Shown piece after piece: positions 13,019-25,232 of a stretch of 64,000 nt of DNA. Positions within the stretch are counted from its first letter, which is position 1, and every line of letters begins with the position of its first letter. The notes beneath the pieces were generated by a model. The model searched no databases. It saw only the letters and a program-made list of their open reading frames with translations, and was not told the origin of the DNA. A program made the position numbers and the translations under genes. Origin of the DNA: Rheum nobile (lineage: Eukaryota; Streptophyta; Magnoliopsida; Caryophyllales; Polygonaceae); the NCBI GenBank assembly GCA_027886185.1, contig WOAB01000880.1, forward strand, positions 124,001-188,000, in the 5' to 3' direction.

Positions 13019-16000
13019 ATGAAGATCACAAATTGGAACTGTAGAGGGATTGGAAAAAAAAACCATTTGGACGGACATGGAAACTTTCTACAAAATTGAA
13101 AGGATTCAATTGCTAGCATTGTTTGAAACCAGAACAAACAAAGAACCCAGTGAAAAATTATGGAGAAAAGCAGGTTTTGATAATTTTCATTGCATACCGG
13201 CATCTGGCTTCTCAGGTGGTATTTGTATCATGTGGAAGTCTTACCAACTCACAAATGAAATTCTTGAGATTGATCAAATTGACCTACGGTTTGTAAGCAT
13301 TAAATACAAAAATCTCTATACAAACATTACTACTTTGTTGATTCTAACTTACGCACCCCCAAATGAAGCAGGAAAGAATGAATTATAGGAGTCCATTATT
13401 ACATACATCAAGAATTGTGCTCATCCTTGTATAATCATGGGTGATCTAAATGAGATTCAAGACCATACAGAAAAAATAGGAGGTTTGACTCCTACACTAA
13501 CAAAATTTGATAGACTAAGACATTTCAAAAATGAATGCGAACTTCTGGATATTCCAAGCACTGGGAATACCTTTACTTGGAGAAAAAACAAAACTGAAAT
13601 TAATAACATTTATGAAAAACTTGATAGAGTTCTTGTCCAACACCAGATCTTACAATGATACCCTGATATTTGCACCAAAAACTATGCATTTACAAGCTCT
13701 GATCATTGCCCCATCTCGATTGATCTTACAGCTTCCACACCTTTCAAAAAACAATCCTTTAAATTTGAAAAAAATTGGATGACTAGGAAGGACTTCAGGA
13801 ACGTTGTCAAACAAGCCTAGAGAACAAATTTCCATGGATCAAGAATGTATGATCTTGTTTCAAAAACAAAACTCTTAAAAAAACATGCAAAAACGTTGAA
13901 CAAAACTACTTTTGGAAATGTATTTTCCCAATTGAAAATTTTAGAAAAAGACCTCACAGATATCCAAGTGGAAATCTGTGCACAAAGTAATAACAATCTC
14001 GTCCAAAAACAACTAAAACTTATTGAGAAAAAGGAAAAGCTACTAAGTTTCCAGAAAAATTTTTGGAATCAAAGAGCAAAAGTAAAACACATCAAATTCA
14101 CGGATACAAATGCTAGCTGCTTTCATAGAATAGCTAGTGGAAGAAGGAACAGGAAAATGATCAAAGAAATCATTACACAAGAAGGAACGACTATAATTGG
14201 AGAAGAAAATATCAGGAATGAAATCAGAAATGACTTTATTAAAAGGTTCAAAACTGAAGAAATGAATGAAAATCTATTAAGGGATAACCTTGATTTGATC
14301 CAGGAAGAAGTATCCTCAGAAGACAATGAAAACCTTACTAAACATATATCGAATGAAGAGATAAAGAAGGCTGTTTTTGGTATCGGCTCAGATAAATCAC
14401 CTGGACCGGATGGAATGACAGCAGAATTCTACCAAAAATATTGGGATATCGTTGGCCCCTCGGTGATACAAGCCGTGAAGGGGTTTTTCCTTTCTGGAAA
14501 ATTACTTAAACAGACCAACATACATTTATATCCTTAATACCAAAATGCCACAATCCAAACTCTACAAACCATTATAGACCAATAAGTCTGTGTTCCACGA
14601 TTTATAAAATCATTTCAAAAATTCTGACAACAAGATTAAAAAAGACTATGGAAAAACTGATTCATCCCCTATAAGGAGCATTTATTGTCAATAGAGCTAT
14701 TCAAGACAACATTTTAATAGCTCATGAGATTTTTCATTCTCTCAAAGGGAAACAAGGAAAGGAAGGCTTCATAGCCATTAAATTGGATATGGAAAAAGCT
14801 TGTGATAGAATCGAATGGACTTTCATTCTTAAAACCACGAAAAAATTCGGATTTCATCAAAAAATTATAAACTGGATCAAAGAATGCATAACAACTGTTT
14901 CCTTCTCGGTCCTCGTTAATAATGGACCGACGGATATTTTCTTACCTACAAGAGGACTTCGCCAAGGAGATCCCCTCTCCCTATTCCTTTTCATCTTAGG
15001 ATCTGAAATTTTGGCTCGAAAACTTCAACAAGCCTCAAACAGACCTCAAAAACCTATCGGAATCCAAGTTTGTAGGCAACCCGAATCCCTTTCTTGGCAT
15101 TCGCTGATGATATCATGATCTTCTCAAAAGCGAAAACAGAAAATTGTAAGGAGATTAAGGACATTGTGGATGAATATTGCAAAATCTCAGGACAAAAGGT
15201 AAATTTTCACAAATCAGCCTTCCAAGTGACTAAGAAAGTCTCAAACATAAAAAAACAAATGATCTAGGGAATTCTTACAATAACAAATATGACGTCTCTT
15301 GAAAAATACCTAGGGTGCCCTATCATTAATGGTAGAGTGAACTCTAATACCTTTGCGGACATTCTGATAAGCACACAAAAACAGTTGACTAAATGGAAAG
15401 CAAACTCTCTATCCCAAGTAGGACGAACAACCTTAATTAAAGCCAATCTGGCATCCAAACCAAATTATCTTATGCAGAGTTTTATGTTGCCTACAAACAC
15501 ACACAATGAACTAGACAAACTAAACAGGAGTTTCTTCTGGAACAAAGACCACAATTATAAACCTCTCATAGGCTGGGACAAAATCTGTAAACCAACACAA
15601 CAAGGAGGACTAGGGCTTCGTAAATCCCGAGATATGAATAAAGCACTACAATTCAAACTTCTTTGGAAAATCCTGGCAGAATCGAACAACTGTTGGGTTA
15701 AAATCATAACAGAAAAATACCTAAAAACAAAACACCTTTTGCACTATGAAAAAACAGGAACTTGCTCGTGGAAATGGTCGAAAATGACTGAAATCTTGGA
15801 GGATTTCAAAAAGGGACTTGTGTGGCAGGTCGGAAATGGGAAAACGATCAAATTTTGGACTGATAATTGGTTATCAAATAGTCCCTTAAACAAAACAATC
15901 AATACGCAACAGATCCAGAATATTAATGCCTTGGTCGCATAATTTATGCTGCCAGATAAAACATGGAACAAAGAAAAAATTAAACAACATGTATCAATTG

Positions 16001-17020
16001 ACCTTTGTAGACTAATCACATTGGTTCCTATCCCCGTTAATAACATACCCTAAGGTTAAAAACTTTATTTGGAAAATCATGAAAAATTGGCTTCCAACAA
16101 AAGCAAGGCTAGCTGAAAAAGGAGTTTCACTAACCCCTGACTACACTCGATGCAGTGCACCAATTGAAGACATTAATCACATCTTATTCCTTTGCACCCA
16201 TACCTTGAAAACAATTGAACAAATTAATCTCCAGACGCTTGGGGTGATCAGAACAATGAACATTGGAACAAAAAAAAACGTATGAACTGATTGAGGAAGT
16301 CCGACAAAAAATAGATCAAATACAATTCTTAGAACTTTTGACTTTTTGGTGGGGAATCTGGTTCTACAGAAACCAACAAAGTTTTGGAAATACAAATAAT
16401 GATTAGGACCCTATTAAGGATGTGCCTATTTACATCAAAAATCAAATCAATAGTTGGAAACAGACAAAGACTTGGAACCCTGACTGCTTGGAAGCAGAAC
16501 AACAAAAGAAGAAGAATAACAAAGACAACAAAAGACGTCCAAAGAAAAAATGGAAAAAACCTCCAGACAACACTATAAAAATTAACACGGATGGATCAAC
16601 TTTGACTAACGGATAATCTAGTTATGGGTATATTTGCAGAAATAGCAAAGGAAAACCCCTATTTATCTTTGGTGAAAAGTGTGGACTATCAACCCCATTA
16701 AAAGCAAAAGCTATCGCGTTCAGAAATGTTTTGCTTAAAGCGCACGATTTGGGCTTTAATAATATAGACATTGAATGTGACAACCTTACAATTGTTAACG
16801 TTCTGAACAAAATCTGGCACTGTCCTTGGGATATCAAAATCTTAATTTCTGATATCCTTTGTGTTTTACAACTGTTTTCCTCAGTGTAGATTTCCCACGT
16901 CTTCCGAGATGTTAACGTTGTTGCTGACCACATTGTGAAGCTGGCGCAGCGAAGTCTTTCGAAAGATTTTAGAGATAACTTAGAACTTGTAGTTCTCATC
17001 CGCAAGGATGCTATAGGCTG
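13019..17020 (+). pseudogene. LINE-B ORF2: endonuclease / reverse transcriptase / RNase H polyprotein, broken
   Basis: ATG at 13019 opens MKITNWNCRGIGK; a run of A's near 13050 shifts the frame into TIWTDMETFYKIERIQ. Endonuclease motifs: LFETRTNKEP, GDLNEIQDHTEKIGG (~13440), SSDHCPISIDL (~13700). RT motifs: DKSPGPDGMTAEFYQKYW (~14390), IKLDMEKACDRIEWTF (~14780, A-C-D instead of A-Y-D), RGLRQGDPLSLFLFILG (~14955), then a shift before the FADDIMIF active site (~15105). Thumb and connector: KYLGCPIING (15305), QGGLGLRKS (~15600). RNase H: INTDGSTLTNG (~16580), LKAHDLG, IECDNLTIVN (~16770), with DVNVVADHIVKLAQ near the end. Stops (TAG, TAA, TGA) and shifts make it inactive. Same family as the truncated LINE at 34.7 kb. 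Confidence 0.88.
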
Positions 17021-17082
17021 AGAAATCGTTTCTTCTGTGATTTTCAGTCTAATTCTTACTTTATCAAAAATAAATAAATAAA

Positions 17083-17095
17083 TTAACAAACTATT
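17083..17095. repeat. Right target-site duplication of LINE-B (13 bp)
   Basis: TTAACAAACTATT, identical to 7757-7769, follows the A-rich LINE tail. Confidence 0.7.
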
Positions 17096-18216
17096 TTTTT
17101 TAGGGTTGACAAAATTAATTTGGTCTTTTCACAAGTTCACCCTAATCAACTAATTCAAACGTCTGGAAGTTCACCGTTGTAGCTAAGTCCTCTTGCAACC
17201 CTAATTTGACTGACAATGTCGTGACTTCAGTGTGACCTTTAACTTTTAAACATTATCCGCCCGCAAAGGAGGTTGGAGAGGACTAAAGCCGACACAACTG
17301 AGGTGCTTCAGTGGATGGCGACGTCGTGGCGAAACGTTCAACCTGCAACCGACTACTAGTGGGGGCACACAAATGGTGAGGCAAATGAGATACTGGGGAA
17401 GAAGATGATAAAATGGCATAAGATGATATCAGTGGAACAAAGTATAATATAATATATTTATTGATGTAATTAGGTAGATGAAGAGTCACAGTATAAAGTA
17501 ATTTTATTGGAGTACGAGAGGCAAATAAATAGTCACAATAATTCTAGTAGGTCCAATACTCCAATTATATCAACAAAAAATTGGAATCTTTGTTTCATGT
17601 GGAAAAAAGGTGTAAAAACAAAAGTCTACACCTAGTGTAAACGTTTTAGTGGGTCCACTAATATCAACACAAAATTAGAAATTTTTTTCCACGCGGCAAG
17701 AGATGTAGAAACAAATGTCTATACCTAGTGTAAACGTAGTATAGTCCGTGTTTGTTTGTTTGTTAACTTAAAGTTTAAAGTGGTATTCTCCAACTATGAC
17801 CATTATCAATTGGGGGCTTTTACAAGTAGCTCATGAATTCTATTTCAATAAAATATTGTAAAAGTCCCATGGCCTCTGAAATTGGGTCTCATGGAGAGCT
17901 CCAAAGCCCCTAGCGTAACATGTGGCATGATTGGATGACTATAATTTATTCATGACCGTCCAAAATTATTTTTAAAAAAAATAATTTAAGTAAAACCGGG
18001 CTATTAAAAAATATCATATTTCTAGTTTTATTTTATTTTATTTTATTATCCATAGACAGTTAGATACCCATTTTGGGTATATATGGTATTTTATTTTTAT
18101 GTATTTTTTATATCATTAAGTGAGTATAAATCATATTATTATTTAATTATGGCGGTTTAAAATAAAAATAAATACCAATTCGATTTCTTTATATTAAAAC
18201 GACTTAAGATGACATT
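17096..18216. repeat. Intergenic with a diverged ~105-bp direct duplication (17548-17750); no gene
   Basis: The phrases GTCTACACCTAGTGTAAACG (~17620) and GTCTATACCTAGTGTAAACG (~17725), each preceded by a TCAACA..AAATT.GAA block, show a diverged tandem duplication. At 17860-17920 the text ATTGGGTCTCATGGAG resembles the reverse complement of 20690-20733 (ATTGGGTGAGGGGCTCATGGAG). It may be the left inverted end of the Harbinger-type unit that follows, but no matching 3-bp target duplication was found. Confidence 0.45.
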
Positions 18217-18905
18217 GGGGAAAAGTTTATGAATTTTATGTAGGAATTTCGACAAATTTTAATATAATTAAGTCCAAATAAATCATGTTATTATTATTTA
18301 GAATACCTTAAAACTATAAATATGTACTAATTAAAACTATTTATATTAAATTATGGTGGAGGAGTCATGGTAGGTAAGATTATGACAATAGATATTAAAG
18401 TTTTAAGCTTTTGCATGCATGTCATGATATAGATAATTTAATGACAATTGATTTAGCTTCAATTTTGGATTATTTTGTTAATATTTTAACAAAGTAGAAA
18501 GAACTGTAAATGATTTTTTATTTGTTTATAAATAAGATGTAGTGGTCATTGCAAAACATTAGGGAGAAAGTTTATGAATTTTATGTATGAATTTCGACAA
18601 ATTTTAATATAATTAAGTCCAAATAAACCATATTATTATTATTTAGGATACCTTAAAATTATAAATATGTACTAATTATAACTATTTATATTAAATTTTG
18701 GTGGGGGAGTCATGGTAGGTAAGATTATGACAATAGATATTAAAGTTTTAAGCTTTTGCATGCATGTCATGATATAGATAATTTAGTGACAATTGATTTA
18801 GCTTCAATTTTGGATTTTTTTTGTTAATATTTTAACAAAGTAGAAAGAGTTGTAAATGATTTTTTATTTGTTTATAAATAAGATGTAGTGGTCATTGTAA
18901 AACTC
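18217..18905. repeat. Direct tandem duplication, two ~345-bp copies
   Basis: The block from AAAAGTTTATGAATTTTATG through TAAAGTTTTAAGCTTTTGCATG to AAGATGTAGTGGTCATTG occurs at about 18217-18560 and again at about 18562-18905 with scattered substitutions. It lies directly upstream of the Harbinger transposase remnant and could be its promoter or 5' region duplicated in place. No coding content. Confidence 0.85.
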
Positions 18906-18989
18906 ACACATTTCTCACTCATTCCTCTCTTCTCAATCTCTCATTTCTCTCTTCTCAATCTCTAATTCATTTCTTCTTAATCTCTCATC

Positions 18990-20269
18990 ATGAATCCAAA
19001 CCAAGGTGACTATCCTAACTTTCAAGATTTGTCTTTAGATTCGTATAATGTGTAACATTATATGCAAGTCCTCTCCCCAAAATTCATCTCTAGCCACAAC
19101 TGGAGGTGCATCTCAATCCACGGAGGTCCCCAACTTCAGCACCCAACTGAAAGACGTTGATGATTCACCCAACCAAACTCAGCGTAGCGGTTGTGAATGT
19201 GGATGTGATCGTGATGATTGTGATGCTTGTTGATTGACTGGAGAATGTAATGGAGTACTTTCAACAAAGGCCAAATGCATTGGGTATGCTTGGTATATCT
19301 GCATTACAAAAATGTAGTAGTATCCTGCGTATGTTGGCTTATGGAACTGTTTTTTATGCTTGTGATGAGTATCTTTGTCTTTCTAGAGGAACCGCACGAC
19401 AATGCTTAGAGCATTTTGCTGAGAAAATCATTACCTTTTTGGTGATGAGTATCTGAGGCGTCCAACCGCGGAAGACATACAACGCTTATTAAGAGTGGGG
19501 GAGTCTCGTGGATTTCCTGAGATGTTGGGTAGCATCAATTGTATGCATTGGGGGTGGAAAAATTGTCCAATTGCATGGAAATGTTAATATGCCCGTGGAG
19601 ATCATGGTTATCCGACTATCATTTTGGAGGTTGTTGCATCATACAACCTGTGGTTCTAGCATACATTTTTTGGGTTACAGGTACAAGTAATGATATTAAT
19701 GTTCTTAATTGATCTCTTGTTTTTGATGAAGCTTTGAAAGGTAGAGCTCTAGACGTTAATTTCACGGTTAATAGACATGAATATAACATGGGATATTATC
19801 TTACTGATGGTATCTACCCGTTTTGGGCGACATTTGTCCAATCAATTTGACTCCCTTAAGGCCCTAAAGCCAAGTTGTATGCCCAACACCAAGAGTATGT
19901 TCGTAAAGATGTGGAAAGGGCGTTTGGAGTGTTGCAATCTTGATTCACAATAATTTGTAACCGAACACTCTCATGGGATTTTCTAAAGCTTGGAAAGATA
20001 ATGAGGGCTTGCATCATTCTACATAATATGATCGTGGAAGATGAGCGAGATTCTTACACTCATCATGGATACAAAATCCGACAATTCGATGAAGGCGTAA
20101 GTGGAGAGACTACATCGGTGGATAACCCGAATTGGACATACTCCAACGATAGATCGGCGAGTATGAGCAGCTTCTCACGAGGAAGGTTCGACTTCAAGAT
20201 ACAAATACACATCGCCAACTTAAGAAAGATTTGAAGGAACACATTTGGCAACGATTTGGCAATAATTAG
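18990..20269 (+). pseudogene. PIF/Harbinger transposase (DDE_Tnp_4, HARBI1-like), broken, first catalytic Asp changed
   Basis: ATG at 18990 (MNPNQGDYPNFQDL...). After several shifts the family landmarks appear in order: SRGTARQCLEHFAEKIIT (~19385), RRPTAEDIQRLLRVGESRGF (~19455), GSINCMHWGWKNCPIAW (~19530), PTIILEVVASYN (~19615), NDINVL (~19690), GYYLTDGIYPFWATFVQ (~19790), RKDVERAFGVLQ (~19905), CIILHNMIVEDERDSY (~20005) and an end at HIWQRFGNN before TAG at 20267. Such proteins cut and paste PIF/Harbinger elements. Usually GSIDCMHW carries the first Asp of the DDD/E triad; here the codon is AAT (Asn). The second Asp (NDIN) and the Glu (DVERAF) remain. Frameshifts and stops make it a pseudogene. 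A pyrimidine-rich leader (18905-18985) precedes the ATG. Confidence 0.88.
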
Positions 20270-20736
20270 GCTCTTTTGGTGTTATGTGTTGTTTTTAATT
20301 ACTAAGTCATGTATCATCTAATGATGTTTGTCGTTGAATTCGGTTATTTGCTTTAGTTTATGTTGTTTTAATGTAATGTTTCTTTCTTCAATTTATGCAT
20401 CCTTTGTTTGTTGTTTTTAATATATATATGTTTGTCGTTAATTTCCTTTAATTTTTTAATATTCTTTCTTAATTTTCAATTAATAATATAACAAAACACT
20501 TGAATTAAATTATATTTCATGCTTTTATGTATGAATTTTAATAAAATGATTATATTTTGTAATTTAATATAAGAGGTATAATTGTAGTTAAATATAAAGG
20601 TATAGTGGGTTGATGAGCCCTTCTTGTGTCTCACCAATAAAATGGTAGAAATAGGTTGGATCCTTTGGGAAGTAAAGAAATGAAAAAGTGGTGAAAAGTT
20701 GCTCCATGAGCCCCTCACCCAATAAACATGCCCTTA
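20270..20736. other. 3' flank of the Harbinger remnant; candidate right inverted end at 20690-20733
   Basis: AT-rich with no gene. The end CACCCAATAAACATGCCC followed by TTA reads, on the other strand, TAA-GGGCATGTTTATTGGGTG. This has the GGG start and TAA/TTA context of PIF/Harbinger ends. The left counterpart is only weakly recognisable near 17870, so the element borders are tentative. Confidence 0.4.
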
Positions 20737-22371
20737 GAGATAAAGAGATGTTTCATATTTATTCCACCAAAAGCCGGAGCGTGGGGAAAACTCGGTCCTA
20801 GAGTGAGAGGGTTTGTCCTCTCTCTTCCTTCCCCCTTTTGTTCTCAATTAACCTATGTAACCAACTATGAGAATTGTCAATTGAACCCTCTTATGATTTT
20901 TTTTTGGAATGCTTTGAGTCTGAAGTGGTATTCTCCAACATATGAGCTTCAACTGATTGCTTGTAGATGGACGAATTTATAGCTTCTATGTCTATCTCTA
21001 TTTACCCTCCAAACATATATGGTAAGATCTCCTCTAATTGTCTTATCTCATCTCAATTTAAACTTTCTTGCTCATCTCCTTGTATATTTAAAATACAAAT
21101 TATTGGATCTCTTTGGATTTGATGCTTGATACCATTCTTTTGTTGACTCGTGGATTTTATGAATCTCATATTAGGTCACTATTTTACCTTTTGATCTCTT
21201 CATCTTTGTTTGGCTCTTTCCCTGTGGTTTTTAGTCTTATATGGGAGGAGGTTGAGGTAGAAGGTTGGTATATTTCAGTATTGGTTGGGTTTTGCGGAAG
21301 CTTGAGAGCTGACATGGGGCATCCCTTCTTAACCATTATATGAACTACCATTCCATCTATTCTGCAAAATTCTTTAGACCTTGTGCAACGGGGATTTCAT
21401 AATTTGGGTTTCATAATTATTTTTTTATTTTATCCACCTCATTTAAAAAAAATATTTTATTACTAAAATGAGTATAAGATTAAATCTCAACCCTTAATAT
21501 GAAAGAAGGGACCCACTTACCTTGTTGAAACTCTCTCTCTGTATATAATGAAACTCTCTCTCCTTGGTTCTATCAAAAAATTGTTATTTTATTTATAAAA
21601 CCCCCATTATGAATGCCCTTAGTAATATGTTGTTTGGGGGGGGAGGGGGGGGGGTTGTTGGCTTCTTTTTTTGTGCTTTTTATCCCCTTGATGATTTGTA
21701 TTTAAAAGTTTAAACAAAGCCATTTGACATATCCTATGAATGTTCCATATTCTACTAATACTTCACACTGTTGTTTTAATCTTTGTTAGCACCTCTGTCA
21801 TTTATAAAATCTCATCATTACTATAGTATTTTGCCCTTTTAGAATTACTTTGACACGAGTCTGAGTTTTTATGATCTTTTAACAATTTTGATAAGCACAC
21901 TTGATTACTGTTTCTATATTTCTATTATCCTTTATCAATATTCTCTTAGCCTTATGATTGCTTTTATTCACCTTCATAAAAACTACTTCATAAATCAACC
22001 TCTTCTTATTTGTTATGTAGTTAGGGAATTTTGCATCCATGTGAAACTTTTACTTAAAGTTGAACAAAAAGCAATCAACTATGTTTGGTGTATGTTATAT
22101 CTTTTAGTCCCTTTATGCACTTTGTCTTATGCTTTGTATTATAAATTGAAGTGAGCCTCCATCAATGACCCTAGATCTTACTATCTTAATGGGAAATTGC
22201 TTCCTCTTGGACTATATCTTTTGGCTTTCAACTACCTTTATTAGAAATTTTGATATGTTGTATTTCCCTTTCTAATACCATTACTTTTTGTTATCAATTT
22301 TCCTTGACACAACGTTCATGTTGTACATGCTCCATTATATGTGTTTATCTCTCTTCTAGTTGCTCTCTCTC

Positions 22372-22456
<85 letters not shown>

Positions 22457-23250
22457 GGCCCTTTTCCTTTGGTTAAGGGCATGTTTGGAAGAGAGATTCA
22501 GGTACTGGACCATGTGATGTGGTTGGCTGCAACACACTTGGAGGTAATGAAATGACTCTATGTCGATTGAAACCTTTTATGACAGATCACGTGAACCTTT
22601 TTATGAACATATGTTTGACCGATGACTATAATTAGACTTTTGCTCCCTTACTACAAAGGCTCTTCTTACTGCTTTTCAACTTAACTCTTTGTCAATTGGC
22701 CTCCGGGCTTACTCAATTGGCCTTCGGGCCTTATGACATTCTTATGACACAAATTTATGATATGTGTGATTTCTGGCACGCCATGATATCTATAAACAAA
22801 AATCAACTCACTTTACAAATACCTCATTACAACTCGAAATAAACATATGACTAATCTTACATCTGCGACTACTCAGTAACATCTCTATCTATTTTTTACC
22901 TTGCTCTACTATATTTACAACGTTATACTTCATCTCTTGTTTTGTACTCACTATAACTCCTTTTACACTTCTTCTTCTCTTCTTATCTCCATTTCTCTAT
23001 TCTTTTAACCTCACTTCTTTTTACCTCTTTACATCATGCCAATTGAAATATTCATTGATCTCAATGCCTACTATGTATACACCACATATGACACTTGTAT
23101 GACATCAAATATTGAACTTTCAATATCCCACTATTATAAACAACTACGTGTCATTTTCTTATATAAAATTGTGCTATATAAAACAAACTTCAAACAAATA
23201 ACGCAAAACCTTACAATGAAAAATGTAAACATTTTACGTCTTATCACCGT
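20737..23250. other. Intergenic, no gene; G-rich run, CT tract and a possible small MITE
   Basis: No convincing coding frame; the open frames are short or created by the CT repeat. Noted: AAGTGGTATTCTCCAAC at 20923-20939 repeats exactly 17778-17794; a possible diverged MITE spans about 21385-21625 (ends GCAACGGGGATTTCATAAT and, inverted, GGGCATTCATAATGGGGG); a G-rich run lies at about 21637-21654; a long CT tract at about 22362-22452. Confidence 0.5.
22362..22452. repeat. (CT)n microsatellite, about 45 units
   Basis: An uninterrupted CT run about 90 bp long, preceded by CTCTCTCACTCTCT. It gives artificial Leu-Ser and Arg-Glu frames on the two strands, which are not genes. Confidence 0.97.
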
Positions 23251-23254
23251 TTAT

Positions 23255-23432
23255 GAATATTGGATATTGGAATACCTGCGGCATCCTAATACCGCACCGA
23301 ATTAGGAGTCCTACGTCGGAAAAATCATTTAGACCTACTTTGCTTAGTAGAAACTAAATCCAACATAATACTAGACCCAAAGTTTTATAACAGATTTGGT
23401 TTCAAATCAATCACTATAACACCATCGCAAGG
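23255..23432 (+). pseudogene. LINE-C endonuclease, fragment 1
   Basis: Reads GYWNTCGILIPHRIR, then after a shift VLRRKNHLDLLCLVETKSN (~23310) and FYNRFGFKSITITPSQ (~23385). These match the start of the APE-type endonuclease of plant LINEs (WNCRG..., LLR..NPDL.CLVETK). The continuation is found at 26336, on the other side of a solo LTR, and reads FGNSPFLPYISIIHHDSN. The 5' end is not defined. Confidence 0.75.
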
Positions 23433-25183
23433 TGCAAGTATACCCTCATTTTTAGTTAAGAGCATAAATGTAATTTTACTTTTAAAAAAGGGATGAATTT
23501 TTGTTTTATTATTATGAGTGAATAAAGTGAAACATATATTTTTTTCCCATGAAAGTAGGTTACTTTTTAAGTCATGGTGCACTTAAAAATTATCTTAACA
23601 TTATGTTAATGATAATCTTATTATTCATATCAATTTTAACCTAAAATATTTTAATTAAGATTTACAATATGTTAATTAAGATTTAAACAAGGTTAAGTTG
23701 TAAAGAGATGCAACTTGGGCTTGAATTAATTCAAAATGGTAAGAATCAATTTAAAAGAAAATTTCACTCTTCATAAATTTGGTTTAGAAAGCATATATAA
23801 ACTTTGGGTAAGTTTATATATAAGTTTGGACAAATTTCATAATTTTTGAAAAGTGAAACAAGGGCACTTTTGTCATAACTTTAAAAAGTTGGGAAAAAAT
23901 GTACAATTAGGCTAAAACATAGGGAGCCGTACATAATTACCCAATAATTGGATTGTCTTCAACCTCCCACCTCTATACAAGGTAAGTTTCCTTCCATGGA
24001 GTATTTGAGTACCAAAATGTGTGCGTTTTTGAAGATTAACTATGAGCAAGTTAGGTAACACTATATCTTGCATATACACACTAGAATTAGGTAGATTCAT
24101 CCCCAAACAAAATCGAATTTCACCCGGAAAAGCAACAAGATATACCAAACGCGTTTCTCGGTTTCTATGGAAATTGAGATCCGATTCGGGATCGTTTTGG
24201 GCCAAATTTTATATAAATATGTAGGGTTTTGAGAGATCTATTAAAGCCCTATAAATACTACTTCACCCATGGATTAGATTTATCCAATTTCGCCTCCAAA
24301 GCTCACGAACCCTAGTAGAGTAACCGCAAATGTTCATCACCGAAATTCGTCCCCTTCCTTGCTTCATTTTTGCAATTGATACCGTCCCTATATCCACCAA
24401 GGAGTCCTCTTTAAAAGCCATCTAACCCCAGCCCCGGTGGTGGTCCGACGAAGGCAAATTTCTCTGTTCTCCGACGAGTGTCCATTCGCGAATCCGGTAG
24501 GGTATTTCGGCCGAATTGATTTTCGATTTGGCTTTGTTTTGATTAATTTTTATATTAATCTGGATTAATTAAAAATTATGTTAGGAGAAATTAATTTTAT
24601 TTGTATTTAAATACAATTAATTTTTGTATTTAAATAAAATTAATTATAATTTTTATGGTATTATCTTGTATTATGAATTGTTAAATTGTAACACTCCATC
24701 TAGATAAATGTTGGGTGAGAAATTATTAGGGTTATAATTATATTATTGGTTCAATTTATTTATGATATGATTATTTAGAATATACGACTAATTGATTTTT
24801 AGTATCGTATAAATTATTAGGGTTAGAATTATATTATTGTATCCTTCAAATTTCATTATTGAATAAATTATCTAATTATAAATTATCTATTTTGTGTGAT
24901 TTAGGTACATCTCGGAATCGCTTTTTGGAACGGAAATAAAGAAGGGAGCAAATTTGCTACTCGAGAGCAACCTCTCCCGATACACCGTTCATCTTCTTCG
25001 TAACTCAAGACAAGTGGCGGTTCACTCTTGCAATTTCTTCCATATTTTTCTTAATTGACAATTAATCTATTGTTTTAGTTAAGTTGGGATAAATATTCTT
25101 AATTTTGTGTTTGGAAACTTGTGTGTTAAATTGGTGTGTAAATGAACCTTATTATTAGGTTGTATATATTGCTAACAACGACC

Positions 25184-25232
<49 letters not shown>

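Larger units (their letters stand above)
7770..17082 (+). mobile_element. LINE-B: full-length L1-type LINE with 13-bp TSD, split by a solo LTR
   Basis: Bounded by the exact 13-bp duplication at 7757-7769 and 17083-17095. Inside are a ~0.8-kb 5' region, ORF1 (8586-10114), a spacer interrupted by a solo LTR (10367-11909), ORF2 (13019-~17020) and a short A-rich tail. Without the LTR and its extra 5 bp the LINE is about 7.8 kb. Its 3' end (GATGCTATAG..CTGAGAAA.CG, then TTATCAAAA) matches the end of the truncated LINE at 36.3 kb, so both belong to one family. Frameshifts and stops in both ORFs make it non-autonomous now. Confidence 0.8.

Noticed and set aside
22250..22555. Open frames across the CT tract (Ser-Leu and Arg-Glu runs)
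   Set aside because: They are translations of a dinucleotide repeat on both strands.
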